Assembly: GCF_003417065.2 (NCBI RefSeq)
Contig: NZ_QVLT01000004.1
Coordinates: 62,001-126,000 of the forward strand
From: Hymenobacter lapidiphilus
Lineage (GTDB): Bacteria > Bacteroidota > Bacteroidia > Cytophagales > Hymenobacteraceae
Length of the DNA stretch: 64,000 nt
Direction of reading: 5' to 3'
In this document: piece after piece, positions 48,544 to 56,812 of the stretch
How the letters are laid out: each line of letters starts with the position of its first letter
Numbering within the stretch: the stretch's first letter is position 1
Notes under the pieces: model-generated
Database searches by the model: none
The model's input: the letters and a program-made list of their open reading frames with translations, nothing else
Told to the model about the DNA's origin: nothing
Translations under genes and position numbers: made by a program

Positions 48544-49824
48544 TCAGGCAGAAGCAACGGCCGCCGGGCGGTGACCCTTGAGGCCGTACCACATGATGTA
48601 GGCGTAGCAGAGCACCGGCAGAATGAAAGCCCAGCGGAGGCCGCTGCTGTCGGCTACCAGGCCGAACAATAGCGGGATAATGGCGCCGCCCACGATGCCC
48701 ACATTGAGCAGACCCGACGCTTCCTCGGTATTGCGGCCCAGGTCGCGCACGGCCAGCGTGAAGATGGTGGCGAACATGATGGAGTTCATCAGGCCCACGG
48801 CCAGCAGGCTCCACATGGCCAGTGCCCCGGTGCTGCTCACCGACAGCAGCACCAGCAGCACTGCGCCCAGCGCATTGAATGCCAGCAGGCGGCCCGGGTT
48901 GAACTTGTTGAGCAGATAGGCGCCCATAAAGCGGCCCACCATCGCCCCGCCCCAGTACCAGGCTACTTTGTCGCCGGCAATTTTGGGCGAGAGGCTCATC
49001 ACGTCGGGCAGGTGCAGGTAGTTGACGATGTGCGAGCCGATGGCCACCTCACCGCCCACGTAGGCGAAAATAGCCAGCACCCCGAACACCAGGTGGCGGT
49101 AGTGGTAAGCGCGGCGGGTCAAATCCTCGTTCTCCGACTGCGCGTGCGTGATTTTGGGCAGCTTGAGCATCGCCAGCAGCAGGCTGATAAGCACCAGCAC
49201 GCCACCGATGGCCAGGTAGGGCGTCTGTACGGCCTTTACGTCGATGGCCGCGGCCGAGGCGGCGGTGTCGAGGTCGGGCAGGTTGTTGAGGATGAGGGCC
49301 GAACCCAGCAGCGGCGCCACCGTGGTGCCCAGCGAGTTGAAGGCCTGCGTGAGCGTAAGCCGCGCCGGCGCCGACTGCGCCGGGCCCAGAATGGCTACAT
49401 ACGGGTTGCCCGCCACCTGTAGCAGCACCACACCGGTAGCCAGCACGAACAGTGCCCCCAGAAACAGTCCGTAGCTGCGGCTGTCGGCGGCCGGATAGAA
49501 CAGGAAGGCCCCGAGTGCGGCAATCAGAAAGCCCGTCAGCATGCCGCCCTTGTAGCCCACGCGCTGCACCAGCCGGCCCGCCGGAATGCCCATCACGAAG
49601 TAAGCCCCGAAAAAGCACAGGTTAATCAGGTTGGCCTGGGTGTAGGTGAGGTTGAAGATGGCCTTCAGATAGGGAATCAGGATGTCGTTCAAACAGGTGA
49701 TAAAGCCCATCATGAAAAACAGGACCGTCAGCGAAGCCAGGGCGGGCGTGTAATTAGGCCTTTCGGCTCCGGGCGCGGTTTCAGCACTAAAGGAACGCGG
49801 GACGGATGATATGGGAGCAGCCAT
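48544..49824 (-). CDS. FHS-family sugar:H+ symporter (MFS), paralog 2
   Basis: 426 aa from ATG 49824; 12 hydrophobic segments. Shares with paralog 1 at 29599 the motifs FFMMGFITCLNDILIPYLKAIF, FFGAYFVMGIPAGRLVQRVGYKGG and LQVAGNPYVAILGP. It imports a hexose with protons. The stop codon is 19 bp from the tyrosine phosphatase gene. Confidence 0.92.
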   Translation of the reverse strand: MAAPISSVPRSFSAETAPGAERPNYTPALASLTVLFFMMGFITCLNDILIPYLKAIFNLTYTQANLINLCFFGAYFVMGIPAGRLVQRVGYKGGMLTGFLIAALGAFLFYPAADSRSYGLFLGALFVLATGVVLLQVAGNPYVAILGPAQSAPARLTLTQAFNSLGTTVAPLLGSALILNNLPDLDTAASAAAIDVKAVQTPYLAIGGVLVLISLLLAMLKLPKITHAQSENEDLTRRAYHYRHLVFGVLAIFAYVGGEVAIGSHIVNYLHLPDVMSLSPKIAGDKVAWYWGGAMVGRFMGAYLLNKFNPGRLLAFNALGAVLLVLLSVSSTGALAMWSLLAVGLMNSIMFATIFTLAVRDLGRNTEEASGLLNVGIVGGAIIPLLFGLVADSSGLRWAFILPVLCYAYIMWYGLKGHRPAAVASA

Positions 49825-50009
49825 AGCGGCAAGGATGGGAAATGGTGGGCAACTAAGGAACGGAATCAAGCACATGGCTCCGCTTAGCAAAGTAGCGGAT
49901 TTCGGTCGAATACCAACTGCAGATGCTTATCCAGCACCTTGCGGTTACCTAACTGGCAAAAGCAGCACCATCCGGCCGGCCGGCCCCGGCCTAGTGCCCC
50001 CAAAACGGG

Positions 50010-50053
50010 TTCGCCCGCGCAGCAGCCAAGTTGGCTGTTGCGCGGGCGAATTA
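50010..50053. terminator. Hairpin downstream of dbpA
   Basis: TTCGCCCGCGCAGCAGCC and GGCTGTTGCGCGGGCGAA pair at 17 of 18 positions around a short AAGTT loop; on the minus strand it is followed after a few bases by TTTT. It lies 24 bp past the dbpA stop. Confidence 0.65.
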
Positions 50054-50076
50054 TATCGAAAATCCGGTCTTTGGGG

Positions 50077-51504
50077 CTAGGCCACTATCGACACGCGGAC
50101 CTTGCGGCCTTTTACCTTGGTGCCGGCCAGGCGCTCGGCTACCAGCTGAGCCTGCTCGCGGGGTACGGCCACGTAGCTGTAATAATCGAACACCTCAATG
50201 TGGCCCACTTGCTCGCGGGCTACACCGCCCACGTTCACGAAGGCGCCTACCAGGTCGTGGGCGCTTACTTTGTCCTTTTTGCCGGCCGATACGTGCAGCG
50301 TTACGTTTTCGGGGCGTGGAGCTTTGGGGGCGGCGGGTGGCAGCTTGGGCGCGTGCAGGGGCGTCCATTTGATGCCCTCGGCTATGGGCCACTTGCTCAC
50401 GTGGGCGCGCTCTTTCTCGGTAGCCAGCAGGTGGGCCGTACCAGCGGCACCGGCGCGGGCCGTGCGGCCGGCCCGGTGCTGGAAGCCGTCGGCCTTGTCG
50501 GGGGCGTCGTACTGCACCACCGTGTCGAGCTGGGTTACGTCGATGCCGCGGGCGGCTACGTCGGTGGCTACCAGCACCTGGCTGGAGCCGTTACGGAGTT
50601 TGAGCAAGGCCTTGTCGCGCTCGGGCTGGGGCATTTTGCCGTGTAGCACCTCAGCCGCCACGCCGCGGCCCACCAGAAAGCGGGTCAGCTCCATGCACCG
50701 GTCGCGGGTGTTGCAGAAAATGAGGGCGCGGCCGGTTTCGGGCAGGTTCAACAGGTGCAGCAGCGCGGCGGGCTTCTGCTCGATGGCACCGAAGTGGCCG
50801 AGCAGCGTCAGGTTTTCGGGTAGCTCGTCGGTATCCTGGCCGGCATTTACTACCCGCGGCCGGGTCAGGTTCTTCCGAATCAGGTCCAGCACCTTATCCG
50901 ACATCGTGGCCGAGAACAGTAGGGTCTGGCGGCGGCGGGGCAGGCGCTTGATAATCTCCACCAACTCGTCCTGAAAGCCCAGCTCCAGCAGCTTGTCAGC
51001 CTCGTCAAGAATGAGGGTTTTGAGCTGGTTAGGGATGATGGTGCGCCGCTCGAAGTGGTCGAGCAGGCGGCCGGGCGTGGCCACCACAATGTGCGGAGCC
51101 TGGGTGAGCGAGGCCGTTTCTTCGCGGAACGCGTGGCCGCCGTAGAAGGCGGCCACGCGCAGGTTGGGCAGGTACTTGCCCAGCTTTTTGAGGGCGTCGC
51201 GTACCTGCAGGGCCAGCTCGCGGGCCGGCACCAGCACAATCACCTGCACGGCATCCTGCTTCAAATCGAGCAGCTGCAGCACCGACAGGCCGTAGGCGGC
51301 GGTTTTGCCCGAGCCGGTGGGCGCCTGCCCGGCCACATCCTGCCCGGCCAGCGCCATGGGCACTACTTGCTCCTGCACGGGCGTGGGCGTCTGGAACTGG
51401 AGCTCTTCCAGGGCTTGCAGCAGCTCGGGGGCCAGGCCCAGGTCGGCGAAGGTAGCGGCGGCGGCAGGCGAGGTGGCGGGGGTAGTCGGTTCGGTCGGGG
51501 TCAT
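50077..51504 (-). CDS. dbpA: ATP-dependent RNA helicase DbpA
   Basis: 475 aa from ATG 51504. DEAD-box core with QAPTGSGKT (about 64-72), VLDEADKLLELG (about 163-174), SAT and the HRAGRTARAG helicase motif VI. The C-terminal DbpA-type RNA-binding domain (LHVSAGKKDKVSAHDLVGAFVNVGGV and YYSYVAVPREQAQ) targets 23S rRNA helix 92 in large-subunit assembly. A family-1 repeat separates its upstream side from YihY. Confidence 0.94.
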   Translation of the reverse strand: MTPTEPTTPATSPAAAATFADLGLAPELLQALEELQFQTPTPVQEQVVPMALAGQDVAGQAPTGSGKTAAYGLSVLQLLDLKQDAVQVIVLVPARELALQVRDALKKLGKYLPNLRVAAFYGGHAFREETASLTQAPHIVVATPGRLLDHFERRTIIPNQLKTLILDEADKLLELGFQDELVEIIKRLPRRRQTLLFSATMSDKVLDLIRKNLTRPRVVNAGQDTDELPENLTLLGHFGAIEQKPAALLHLLNLPETGRALIFCNTRDRCMELTRFLVGRGVAAEVLHGKMPQPERDKALLKLRNGSSQVLVATDVAARGIDVTQLDTVVQYDAPDKADGFQHRAGRTARAGAAGTAHLLATEKERAHVSKWPIAEGIKWTPLHAPKLPPAAPKAPRPENVTLHVSAGKKDKVSAHDLVGAFVNVGGVAREQVGHIEVFDYYSYVAVPREQAQLVAERLAGTKVKGRKVRVSIVA

Positions 51505-51554
51505 GGTCAGGGGTTCAGCCTGCAAAGGTAGGGCTTTGCGAGAGGGGAGAGAAG

Positions 51555-51657
51555 GAACGTCATTCTGAGCGAAGCCGAAGAATCTCTACCGCTTCGTTGC
51601 AGTCGGGGGAAGTTAGTCAGAGGTAGAGATTCTTCGGCTTCGCTCAGAATGACGTTC
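51555..51657. repeat. Large inverted repeat, family 1, copy f
   Basis: Perfect 36-bp arms (51555-51590 and 51622-51657): GAACGTCATTCTGAGCGAAG... with AATCTCTACC. It lies between two minus-strand genes (dbpA and yihY), near the stop of the latter at 51663. Confidence 0.92.
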
Positions 51658-51662
51658 TTCCA

Positions 51663-52613
51663 CTAACTACCAACCTCCTCTTCCTCCACCACATCGACCA
51701 GCTTGTAGCGCACGGCCGATTTTTTGGGGCGGATATCGAGGCCGGCGTGGTGGGCGTAGGCTTTGGTAAAGCAGGCGCCGAAGTAGAAAATCATGGCCGA
51801 ATAGAACACGAACAGCAGCACCAGCACGATGCTGGAGGCCGGCCCGTAGATGGGGCCCAAGTTGCGCGGCACCAGCAGCAGCCCCAGCACACTTTCGCCC
51901 AGGCTGATGAGGCCGCCCGTGAGCAGTGCCCCGCGCCAGACGGCCTTGCGCGGTATTTTAGCCGAGCTCAGGTTGCGGAAGGTAACGGCGCACCAGCCCA
52001 CCAGAATCAGCAGCGAAAACAGCCGGTTAACCACCTCCAGCACCACATTACCGAATGTGGCGTTGAAGTAGTCGGCATAGCTGGCCACGAAGCCCAGAGC
52101 GGCATCCAAGAGAAAGGCCAGCATGGAGAGCAGGCCCGTGGCTAGCAGCAGCCCCAGCGAGCGGGCCCGTTCCTTGAGCACGGTGCGCAGCTGGCCGGTG
52201 CGGCGGCGCACCCGCACCTGCCATACTTGGTTAAGGGAGTGCTGAATAACGCCGAACAGGGTGGTGGCAATGAACACCAGAAAGGCAAAGCCCAACCACG
52301 TAACCAGCCGGCTGCGCTCCACATCGGTCACGTTGCGCAAAATCTGCTCGACGAGCCCGGCCGCCGAGGCCCCCAGCAGGTGCGAGAGTTTAGTGAGCAG
52401 CAGCACCCGCACCTGCGAAGCCGAGTACAGGTACCCCAATCCCTGAATAAGAATGATGACGATGGGCGGCAGGGCGAACGTGGCGAAGAAGGCCGTGGCC
52501 GCACCGAGCCGCAGCGGGTCGTGGTTGCTGAACTCGCGGGCAGCCTGGCGCAGCAGCAGCCAAAATACTACGAACTGACGGCGGGCTGTGGGCCGCAGGT
52601 GTACTTTTGTCAT
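51663..52613 (-). CDS. YihY/virulence factor BrkB family membrane protein
   Basis: 316 aa from ATG 52613; an upstream frame extension lacks a better start. Six membrane segments. Family landmarks include LGAATAFFATFALPPIVIILIQGLG near the N-terminus, FGVIQHSLNQVWQVR and a final ASSIVLVLLFVFYSAMIFYFGACFTKAYA. The role of the family is not established, despite the old RNase BN name. Confidence 0.92.
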   Translation of the reverse strand: MTKVHLRPTARRQFVVFWLLLRQAAREFSNHDPLRLGAATAFFATFALPPIVIILIQGLGYLYSASQVRVLLLTKLSHLLGASAAGLVEQILRNVTDVERSRLVTWLGFAFLVFIATTLFGVIQHSLNQVWQVRVRRRTGQLRTVLKERARSLGLLLATGLLSMLAFLLDAALGFVASYADYFNATFGNVVLEVVNRLFSLLILVGWCAVTFRNLSSAKIPRKAVWRGALLTGGLISLGESVLGLLLVPRNLGPIYGPASSIVLVLLFVFYSAMIFYFGACFTKAYAHHAGLDIRPKKSAVRYKLVDVVEEEEVGS

Positions 52614-52724
52614 GGAAGGCTCTGGGGCCAAAAGCAGTCTGGCCAGCGAAGGGTGCAGCGCGAAGATACGTGCTGCCCAGCCTATGCATGGCGAATTTGA
52701 TAGGCCCCGGGTAAGTTGTGCGCC

Positions 52725-52732
52725 TATCTTTG
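52725..52732 (+). promoter_or_regulatory. -7 promoter box TATCTTTG ahead of the DUF2062 gene
   Basis: A perfect TATCTTTG. No TTG lies at 19-21 bp upstream (nearest at 25 bp), so the promoter may be weak or regulated. The hairpin at 52740 begins about where the transcript would start. Confidence 0.5.
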
Positions 52733-52739
52733 CGAGCCG

Positions 52740-52805
52740 GTCGCGCGTACTCAGCGCAGCTGTAAGTGCTGGTAGCACTTGCAGCTGGCGCTGAGTACGC
52801 GCGAC
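52740..52805 (+). other. 31-bp hairpin at the probable 5' end of the DUF2062 mRNA
   Basis: GTCGCGCGTACTCAGCGCAG and onward (52740-52770), a GGT loop, then a 32-nt complement (52774-52805) with one bulge and one mismatch. Not part of the dispersed families. It lies 7 bp after the -7 box and ahead of the preferred start codon. Confidence 0.85.
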
Positions 52806-52840
52806 TACTGTCTGTTTTATTTCGTTCTGAAGCTGCTGTT

Positions 52841-53341
52841 TTGCCTGATACTCCTGCCCCCGCCGCCGCCGCACCACCCCGTAGCTGGTGGCAGCGCCGG
52901 CTTACCGACGCCTTGCTGGGGCTGCTGCGCCAAGGCCTCACGCCGCACCAGCTGGCCCTCACGGTGGTGCTGGGTTCAGCCTGCGGGGTTATCCCGGTGC
53001 TGGGTCTGACGACGCTTACGGCCACTCTCGCGGCGTTGCGCCTGCGCCTGAATGTGGCTGCAACCCTGCTCATCGCCCATCTCTGGAGCCCGGTGCAGCT
53101 GCTGCTCATCATCCCGCTGCTGCGGCAGGGTGCGCTGCTTTGGGGCGACCAAGCACCCGAACTTACGCTTGACAAGCTGCGCTACCTGCTGGCCAACGAC
53201 TGGCTGGCGGCGCTCCACCTGCTCTGGCAGGCCATGCTGGGCGCGCTGCTGCTCTGGGCCGGTGCATTTCTGGTGCTGGGACCGGTCGTGTATTTCGTAC
53301 TGCGCCCGCTGCTGGTCCGGGCTATGCGTAACAGAAATTAA
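52841..53341 (+). CDS. DUF2062 family membrane protein
   Basis: About 166 aa. Three hydrophobic segments (GLTPHQLALTVVLGSACGVIPVLGLTTLTATLAALRLRLNVAATLLIAHLWSPVQL), typical of DUF2062, then a C-terminal helix pair. The start is uncertain: a GTG at 52766 lies inside the hairpin, so I prefer the TTG at 52841. Function unknown; often linked to glycosyltransferase or phospholipid genes elsewhere. Confidence 0.8.
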   Translation: MPDTPAPAAAAPPRSWWQRRLTDALLGLLRQGLTPHQLALTVVLGSACGVIPVLGLTTLTATLAALRLRLNVAATLLIAHLWSPVQLLLIIPLLRQGALLWGDQAPELTLDKLRYLLANDWLAALHLLWQAMLGALLLWAGAFLVLGPVVYFVLRPLLVRAMRNRN

Positions 53342-53417
53342 GGGCCGACCGGAGTAGAAGAATCAGGCCTGAACAATGAAACCTGACGTCCTGAGTGATT
53401 CCGGGTACTTTATAAAT

Positions 53418-53580
53418 GGCTAACCCAAGTTGCGGAGGACGACGTAGGGGCGGGGCTTGCCCCCGCCCGCCGTTAGCACGGGCATTACGGGGCCTCAAAA
53501 CAACTATTCAACGTATCCTTCTGGCGGCGGGCGGGGGCAAGCCCCGCCGCTACAGCGTCCTCCGCAACTTGGGTTGGCTA
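53418..53580. repeat. GC-rich inverted repeat, family 2, copy c (extended arms)
   Basis: The core GTAGGGGCGGGGCTTGCCCC is shared with the other two copies. Here the outer arms also pair over about 25 further bases (TAACCCAAGTTGCGGAGGACG and complement), which are unique to this site. Convergent gene pair on either side. Confidence 0.9.
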
Positions 53581-53586
53581 CAATAG

Positions 53587-53623
53587 AAAAGAACGCCACT
53601 CCACTCGGAATGACGTTCTTTTC
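53587..53623. repeat. Short family-1-like hairpin
   Basis: AAAAGAACGCCACTCC with GGAATGACGTTCTTTT, two mismatches and a 4-nt loop. It has the outer ends of family 1 (GAACG, ATGACGTTCTT) but no central section, so it may be a deleted copy. Confidence 0.7.
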
Positions 53624-53671
53624 TAAGCCCTAAGCCCTAAGCCCTAAGCCCTAAGCCCTAAGCCCTAAGCC
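53623..53671. repeat. CTAAGCC heptamer array (7 units) that supplies a stop codon
   Basis: Seven perfect CTAAGCC units. The TAG stop of the minus-strand SseB gene (53665-53667) is formed by the array itself. The unit differs from the CCCTAAT array at 13041 by one base when rotated (CCCTAAG). Confidence 0.92.
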
Positions 53672-54666
53672 CGGGCGTACACCGGCTCGGTGGTGAGCAG
53701 GTACTGAATCAGCGGCTCCTCGGAAGTAGGGTCAATCAGCATCAGATCCACGAACTGAGCTTCGGCAATGTTGCCCTTGATGATGGGCCCTAGATCCTGC
53801 ATGAAGGCCGGGTCGGTTTCCTCAGTGTCGAAGGCCACAAGCAAGCGCGACTGTTCGGGGGCGTTCTGCATACGCATTTCGGCCAGGTACACGTTGCGAA
53901 TGGCTGGCTGGGTAGCGCTGTACTCGCGCAGGCCGTCGAGCAGGGCCGTGGGCTCGGGATCGGGCTGATGCAGGGTTACCTGCACATCCTGCGGCGGGCC
54001 TTGCTCGAAAAGCTGGCCGGCCATCAGGGCCTTTATTTCGTCGGCTGGCATCAGTTTGCCCACCGCCGAGAAGGGGTTGATGGCGCAGTCAGCATCCTGA
54101 ACCATGCTAAAGAAATCGTGCCCGCGCAGGCGCATGTAGGTAACGCTACCCTCGGGTACGGCCCCATTATCGAAAATGCGCTCCACGGACGTGAAGATGG
54201 CAATTTTGCCGTCGTGCAGGGCCTGCAGCTGAATTTCCATGCCCTCGGAGGGCGTGATTTCGCCGGGCTCCTGGTCTTCCCGGGCGGCCAGTACTACCGT
54301 CAGCTCTTCGCCCAGCAGGGCCTGATAGAAAGGCGGCCGGAACTGCGGGTCGTAGGAGGCCTGCATCAGCAGCTGCTCCAGAATATTGGTGGGCTCGAAA
54401 GCGGCCTGCGCCTCCATCTGGTCTTCGGCCGGGCCGCCCATCATGCCGGGCATGGCAATGGGCGGGGCCGGCGGAATCATCGGCATGGGGGCCGGGGCCT
54501 GCGGGGCAGGCATCTGGTAGTTAGAGCCTTTGTAGCGCGGGCCGGCCGGCTCGGCCGGGGCCGCTGGCTGGGCCGGGCTGGTGTCGGCAGCCGGGGCCGG
54601 AGCAGGAGTAGCGGGGGCCGAAGCAGTGTCTTCGGTCTTCTTCTTTAGAAAGTTAAACAGGGCCAT
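53665..54666 (-). CDS. SseB-family protein
   Basis: 333 aa from ATG 54666. N-terminal ALFNFLKKK, a long Pro/Ala-rich linker (about 15-80), then the SseB N-terminal-type domain (FRPPFYQALLGEELTVVLAARED, IAIFTSVERIFDNG, GHDFFSMVQ) and the C-terminal SseB domain (EQGPPQDVQVTLHQPDPEP, MQDLGPIIKG). Role of the family is unclear (serine sensitivity in E. coli). Its stop lies in the CTAAGCC array, so unit loss or gain would extend the protein. Confidence 0.85.
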   Translation of the reverse strand: MALFNFLKKKTEDTASAPATPAPAPAADTSPAQPAAPAEPAGPRYKGSNYQMPAPQAPAPMPMIPPAPPIAMPGMMGGPAEDQMEAQAAFEPTNILEQLLMQASYDPQFRPPFYQALLGEELTVVLAAREDQEPGEITPSEGMEIQLQALHDGKIAIFTSVERIFDNGAVPEGSVTYMRLRGHDFFSMVQDADCAINPFSAVGKLMPADEIKALMAGQLFEQGPPQDVQVTLHQPDPEPTALLDGLREYSATQPAIRNVYLAEMRMQNAPEQSRLLVAFDTEETDPAFMQDLGPIIKGNIAEAQFVDLMLIDPTSEEPLIQYLLTTEPVYARA

Positions 54667-54770
54667 ATTCAAGCAAAGAAATGAAGCTGCAAGCTAAGCA
54701 GGTTTGGGGGAAGATGCACGACCAAAACCGGCCGGCAGCCAAACCGCTGCTCTAAAAACAACTGCCTGGC

Positions 54771-55514
54771 TTAACCGACAGTTCCCGGCCAGTGGCGCAA
54801 AAAATCCTGCCGAAAGGCGGCACCCAACGGCAGCATCTGGCCGTTGCGCAGCGTCAGCTGGTTGCCCGCCAGGCGCTCCACCTGCGGCAGCGGCACCACG
54901 TACGACTTGTGTACTCGCAGGAAGGCCGGGGCGGGCAGCTGCTCGGCCAGCAGCCGGCGCAGCGTATCGGTAACCACCAGCCGGCCGGCGGCGGTGTGCA
55001 CCTTCACGTAGTTGCCGTAGGCTTCGAGCCACAGAATATCGGCCAGTGGTACGCGGTGGGTGCTGGCCCCGTCGCGCAGCAGCAGCGCGGCCGGTGCGGC
55101 GACAACTGCCGCGGGTGGCGGCGGGTTTGCGGGTACTAAGGCCGGAGTGGCCCCAGCTCCGGGCAAGCGCCCCACCGCCTTCAGAAACCGCGGAAACGGC
55201 ACAGGCTTGAGCAGGTAATCGACTACGCCAAACTCGTAGCCTTCGAGGGCAAACTCGGCGTGGGCGGTGGTGAGGATAATGTGGGGCGGGTGGGGCAGGG
55301 CCGCCAATAGCTCCAGGCCGCTCATTTCGGGCATTTGAATGTCGAGCAGCACCACATCGACGGCCTGATTATGCAGAAACGACAGCGCCTCGGCGGCCGT
55401 GTAGCAGTGGCCGGCTACCCGCAGGTGGGCCACGCGCTCCACGTAAGTGCGCAGCACGTCGTGGGCCAACGGCTCGTCGTCCACAATCAGCACGGTCAGG
55501 GGCGCGGTAGTCAT
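54771..55514 (-). CDS. LytR/AlgR-type response regulator (LytTR DNA-binding)
   Basis: 247 aa. Receiver domain with acidic pocket VDDEPLAH, phospho-acceptor Asp58 in LLDIQMPEM and the KPVPF Lys. LytTR DNA-binding domain at about 145-245 (DILWLEAYGNYVKVHTAAG, LRVHKSYVVPL). It overlaps the kinase gene by 4 bp (ATGA) and acts as its partner. The palindrome at 56622 is a possible target. Confidence 0.94.
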   Translation of the reverse strand: MTTAPLTVLIVDDEPLAHDVLRTYVERVAHLRVAGHCYTAAEALSFLHNQAVDVVLLDIQMPEMSGLELLAALPHPPHIILTTAHAEFALEGYEFGVVDYLLKPVPFPRFLKAVGRLPGAGATPALVPANPPPPAAVVAAPAALLLRDGASTHRVPLADILWLEAYGNYVKVHTAAGRLVVTDTLRRLLAEQLPAPAFLRVHKSYVVPLPQVERLAGNQLTLRNGQMLPLGAAFRQDFLRHWPGTVG

Positions 55515-56500
55515 AGGGCTAGCGTAAGTTGGGTGAGGAACTGGTCGGGCGTGGTGGGGTCGGGCCCCGCCAGTAATTTATGGCGGTTGGGGTAGAGCAA
55601 CGCGAGGCGCTGGCGGGTGTTGACGAGGCCTGTGCCGGTGCCGCCCTGCTGGTCAGTGGGCGGGGGCAGGGCGTTGCGCAGCGTCAGGGCCAGCCGCCGC
55701 TCCTGCACCGTTAGCTCCAGCGTCACAAAGCTGCCCACGGCCCGGCGGGTGCCATAGGTAAAGGCGTTTTCAACCAACGCCAGAAACAGCAGCGGCGGCA
55801 CTGTGAGGCCGGCTACGTCCTCTTCGGAAGGCATTATGAGGGTAACCGGGCAGCGGGCCCCGAGCCGCAGCTCCTGGAGGCGGGCGTAGTCGCGCAGGTA
55901 GTCCAGCTCGTCGGAAAGTGGCACTTGAGCGTGCTTGGTGCTTTCGAGCTGGTAGCGCATCAGCCCGGCTAGGGCCAGCAGCATGTCGGGCGTTTGGGGG
56001 CTGTTGGTCAGGCTCAGGGCGTAGAGGCTGTTGAGCGTGTTGAACAGGAAGTGCGGATTCACCTGGGCTTCCAGCAGCCGCAACTGTTGCTCGCGGGTTA
56101 AGAGCTGCGCTTGCAGCCGCTGCTGGCGCTGCACCACCGTGCGCCACGTCAGTAGTAGCCCCAAGGCCACCAATATCATAAACAGGCTATTGGACCCCGG
56201 CTGCAGTGCATTGTGGGCGTAAATTTCGGGCCAGATAAGCTGCCCGGCCCCGTGCAGCAGCAGCACCCATGCCAGCAGCGCCAGCGCGTAGCGCCCGTAG
56301 CGCCCCCGATCAAACAGCCAGGGTACCAACCCCAGGTTGTTACCATAAATGGCCGCCGCGGTTAGCGCCAGAGCAGGAAATAACGAGTGCTGGGCCTTCA
56401 GCTGCATATTTGACGGCAGCTTCGAGGTTGCCAGCCACAGCAGCAGCCCCAACCCGCCCCACACCAGTGCATCGCGCAACAACAGCAGCCAGGTTTTCAT
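55511..56500 (-). CDS. LytS-type histidine kinase
   Basis: 329 aa from ATG 56500; four membrane segments at the N-terminus, then a His_kinase domain with QVNPHFLFNTLNSL (phospho-His150) and an ATP-binding part with VPPLLFLALVENAFTYG and GTGLVNTRQRL. It phosphorylates the downstream LytTR regulator. Its probable promoter is at 56584-56614. Confidence 0.94.
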   Translation of the reverse strand: MKTWLLLLRDALVWGGLGLLLWLATSKLPSNMQLKAQHSLFPALALTAAAIYGNNLGLVPWLFDRGRYGRYALALLAWVLLLHGAGQLIWPEIYAHNALQPGSNSLFMILVALGLLLTWRTVVQRQQRLQAQLLTREQQLRLLEAQVNPHFLFNTLNSLYALSLTNSPQTPDMLLALAGLMRYQLESTKHAQVPLSDELDYLRDYARLQELRLGARCPVTLIMPSEEDVAGLTVPPLLFLALVENAFTYGTRRAVGSFVTLELTVQERRLALTLRNALPPPTDQQGGTGTGLVNTRQRLALLYPNRHKLLAGPDPTTPDQFLTQLTLAL

Positions 56501-56583
56501 GGGCAAGGTAGTGAGGGGGTGGGAGTGAAGGCCGGCTAAGCAAGTGGTTTTCCTGATCAGAAATCCACTCTCAGCGGCCCCGA

Positions 56584-56614
56584 CGAAGGTACGGCCCCAT
56601 CCGGCGGACTGCAA
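56584..56614 (-). promoter_or_regulatory. Probable promoter of the kinase/regulator pair
   Basis: On the minus strand TTG (56612-56614), 20 bp, then TACCTTCG (56584-56591), one mismatch to TAnnTTTG. Same form as the GAPDH promoter. Confidence 0.6.
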
Positions 56615-56621
56615 TGCTACC

Positions 56622-56640
56622 GGATGAACGCGGTTCATCC
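56622..56640. promoter_or_regulatory. Perfect palindrome upstream of the kinase promoter
   Basis: GGATGAAC-GCG-GTTCATCC lies 7 bp upstream of the -33 element of the lytS promoter. Good position for an activator or repressor of either divergent gene; no regulator is identified from sequence. Confidence 0.5.
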
Positions 56641-56812
56641 GCCCGGCGGAGGTGTTTATCCGGTTGGGCTGTTGGGTCGTCCTGAAGAGTTTCGGCGCTT
56701 GATTGCCCACTGCACCTTTGTCTCAGTTCCATGGCCACCGGCTTTGCTGAAGGTTCGCTGGTCTACTTTTCAGAACATCAAATTCATCCTTTTACTTTTT
56801 GCCTTAGCCGTC

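Larger units (their letters stand above)
53342..53664. other. 323-bp gene-free, repeat-packed gap
   Basis: Holds a family-2 inverted repeat (53418-53580), a short family-1-like hairpin (53587-53623) and a CTAAGCC heptamer array (53623-53671) one after another between two convergent genes. No ORF. Confidence 0.8.
56501..56812. other. 312-bp divergent promoter region
   Basis: Contains the lytS promoter (56584-56614), the palindrome at 56622-56640 and the 5' region of the hydrolase gene. A frame open from 56624 into the hydrolase lacks a convincing earlier start. No other gene. Confidence 0.5.
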
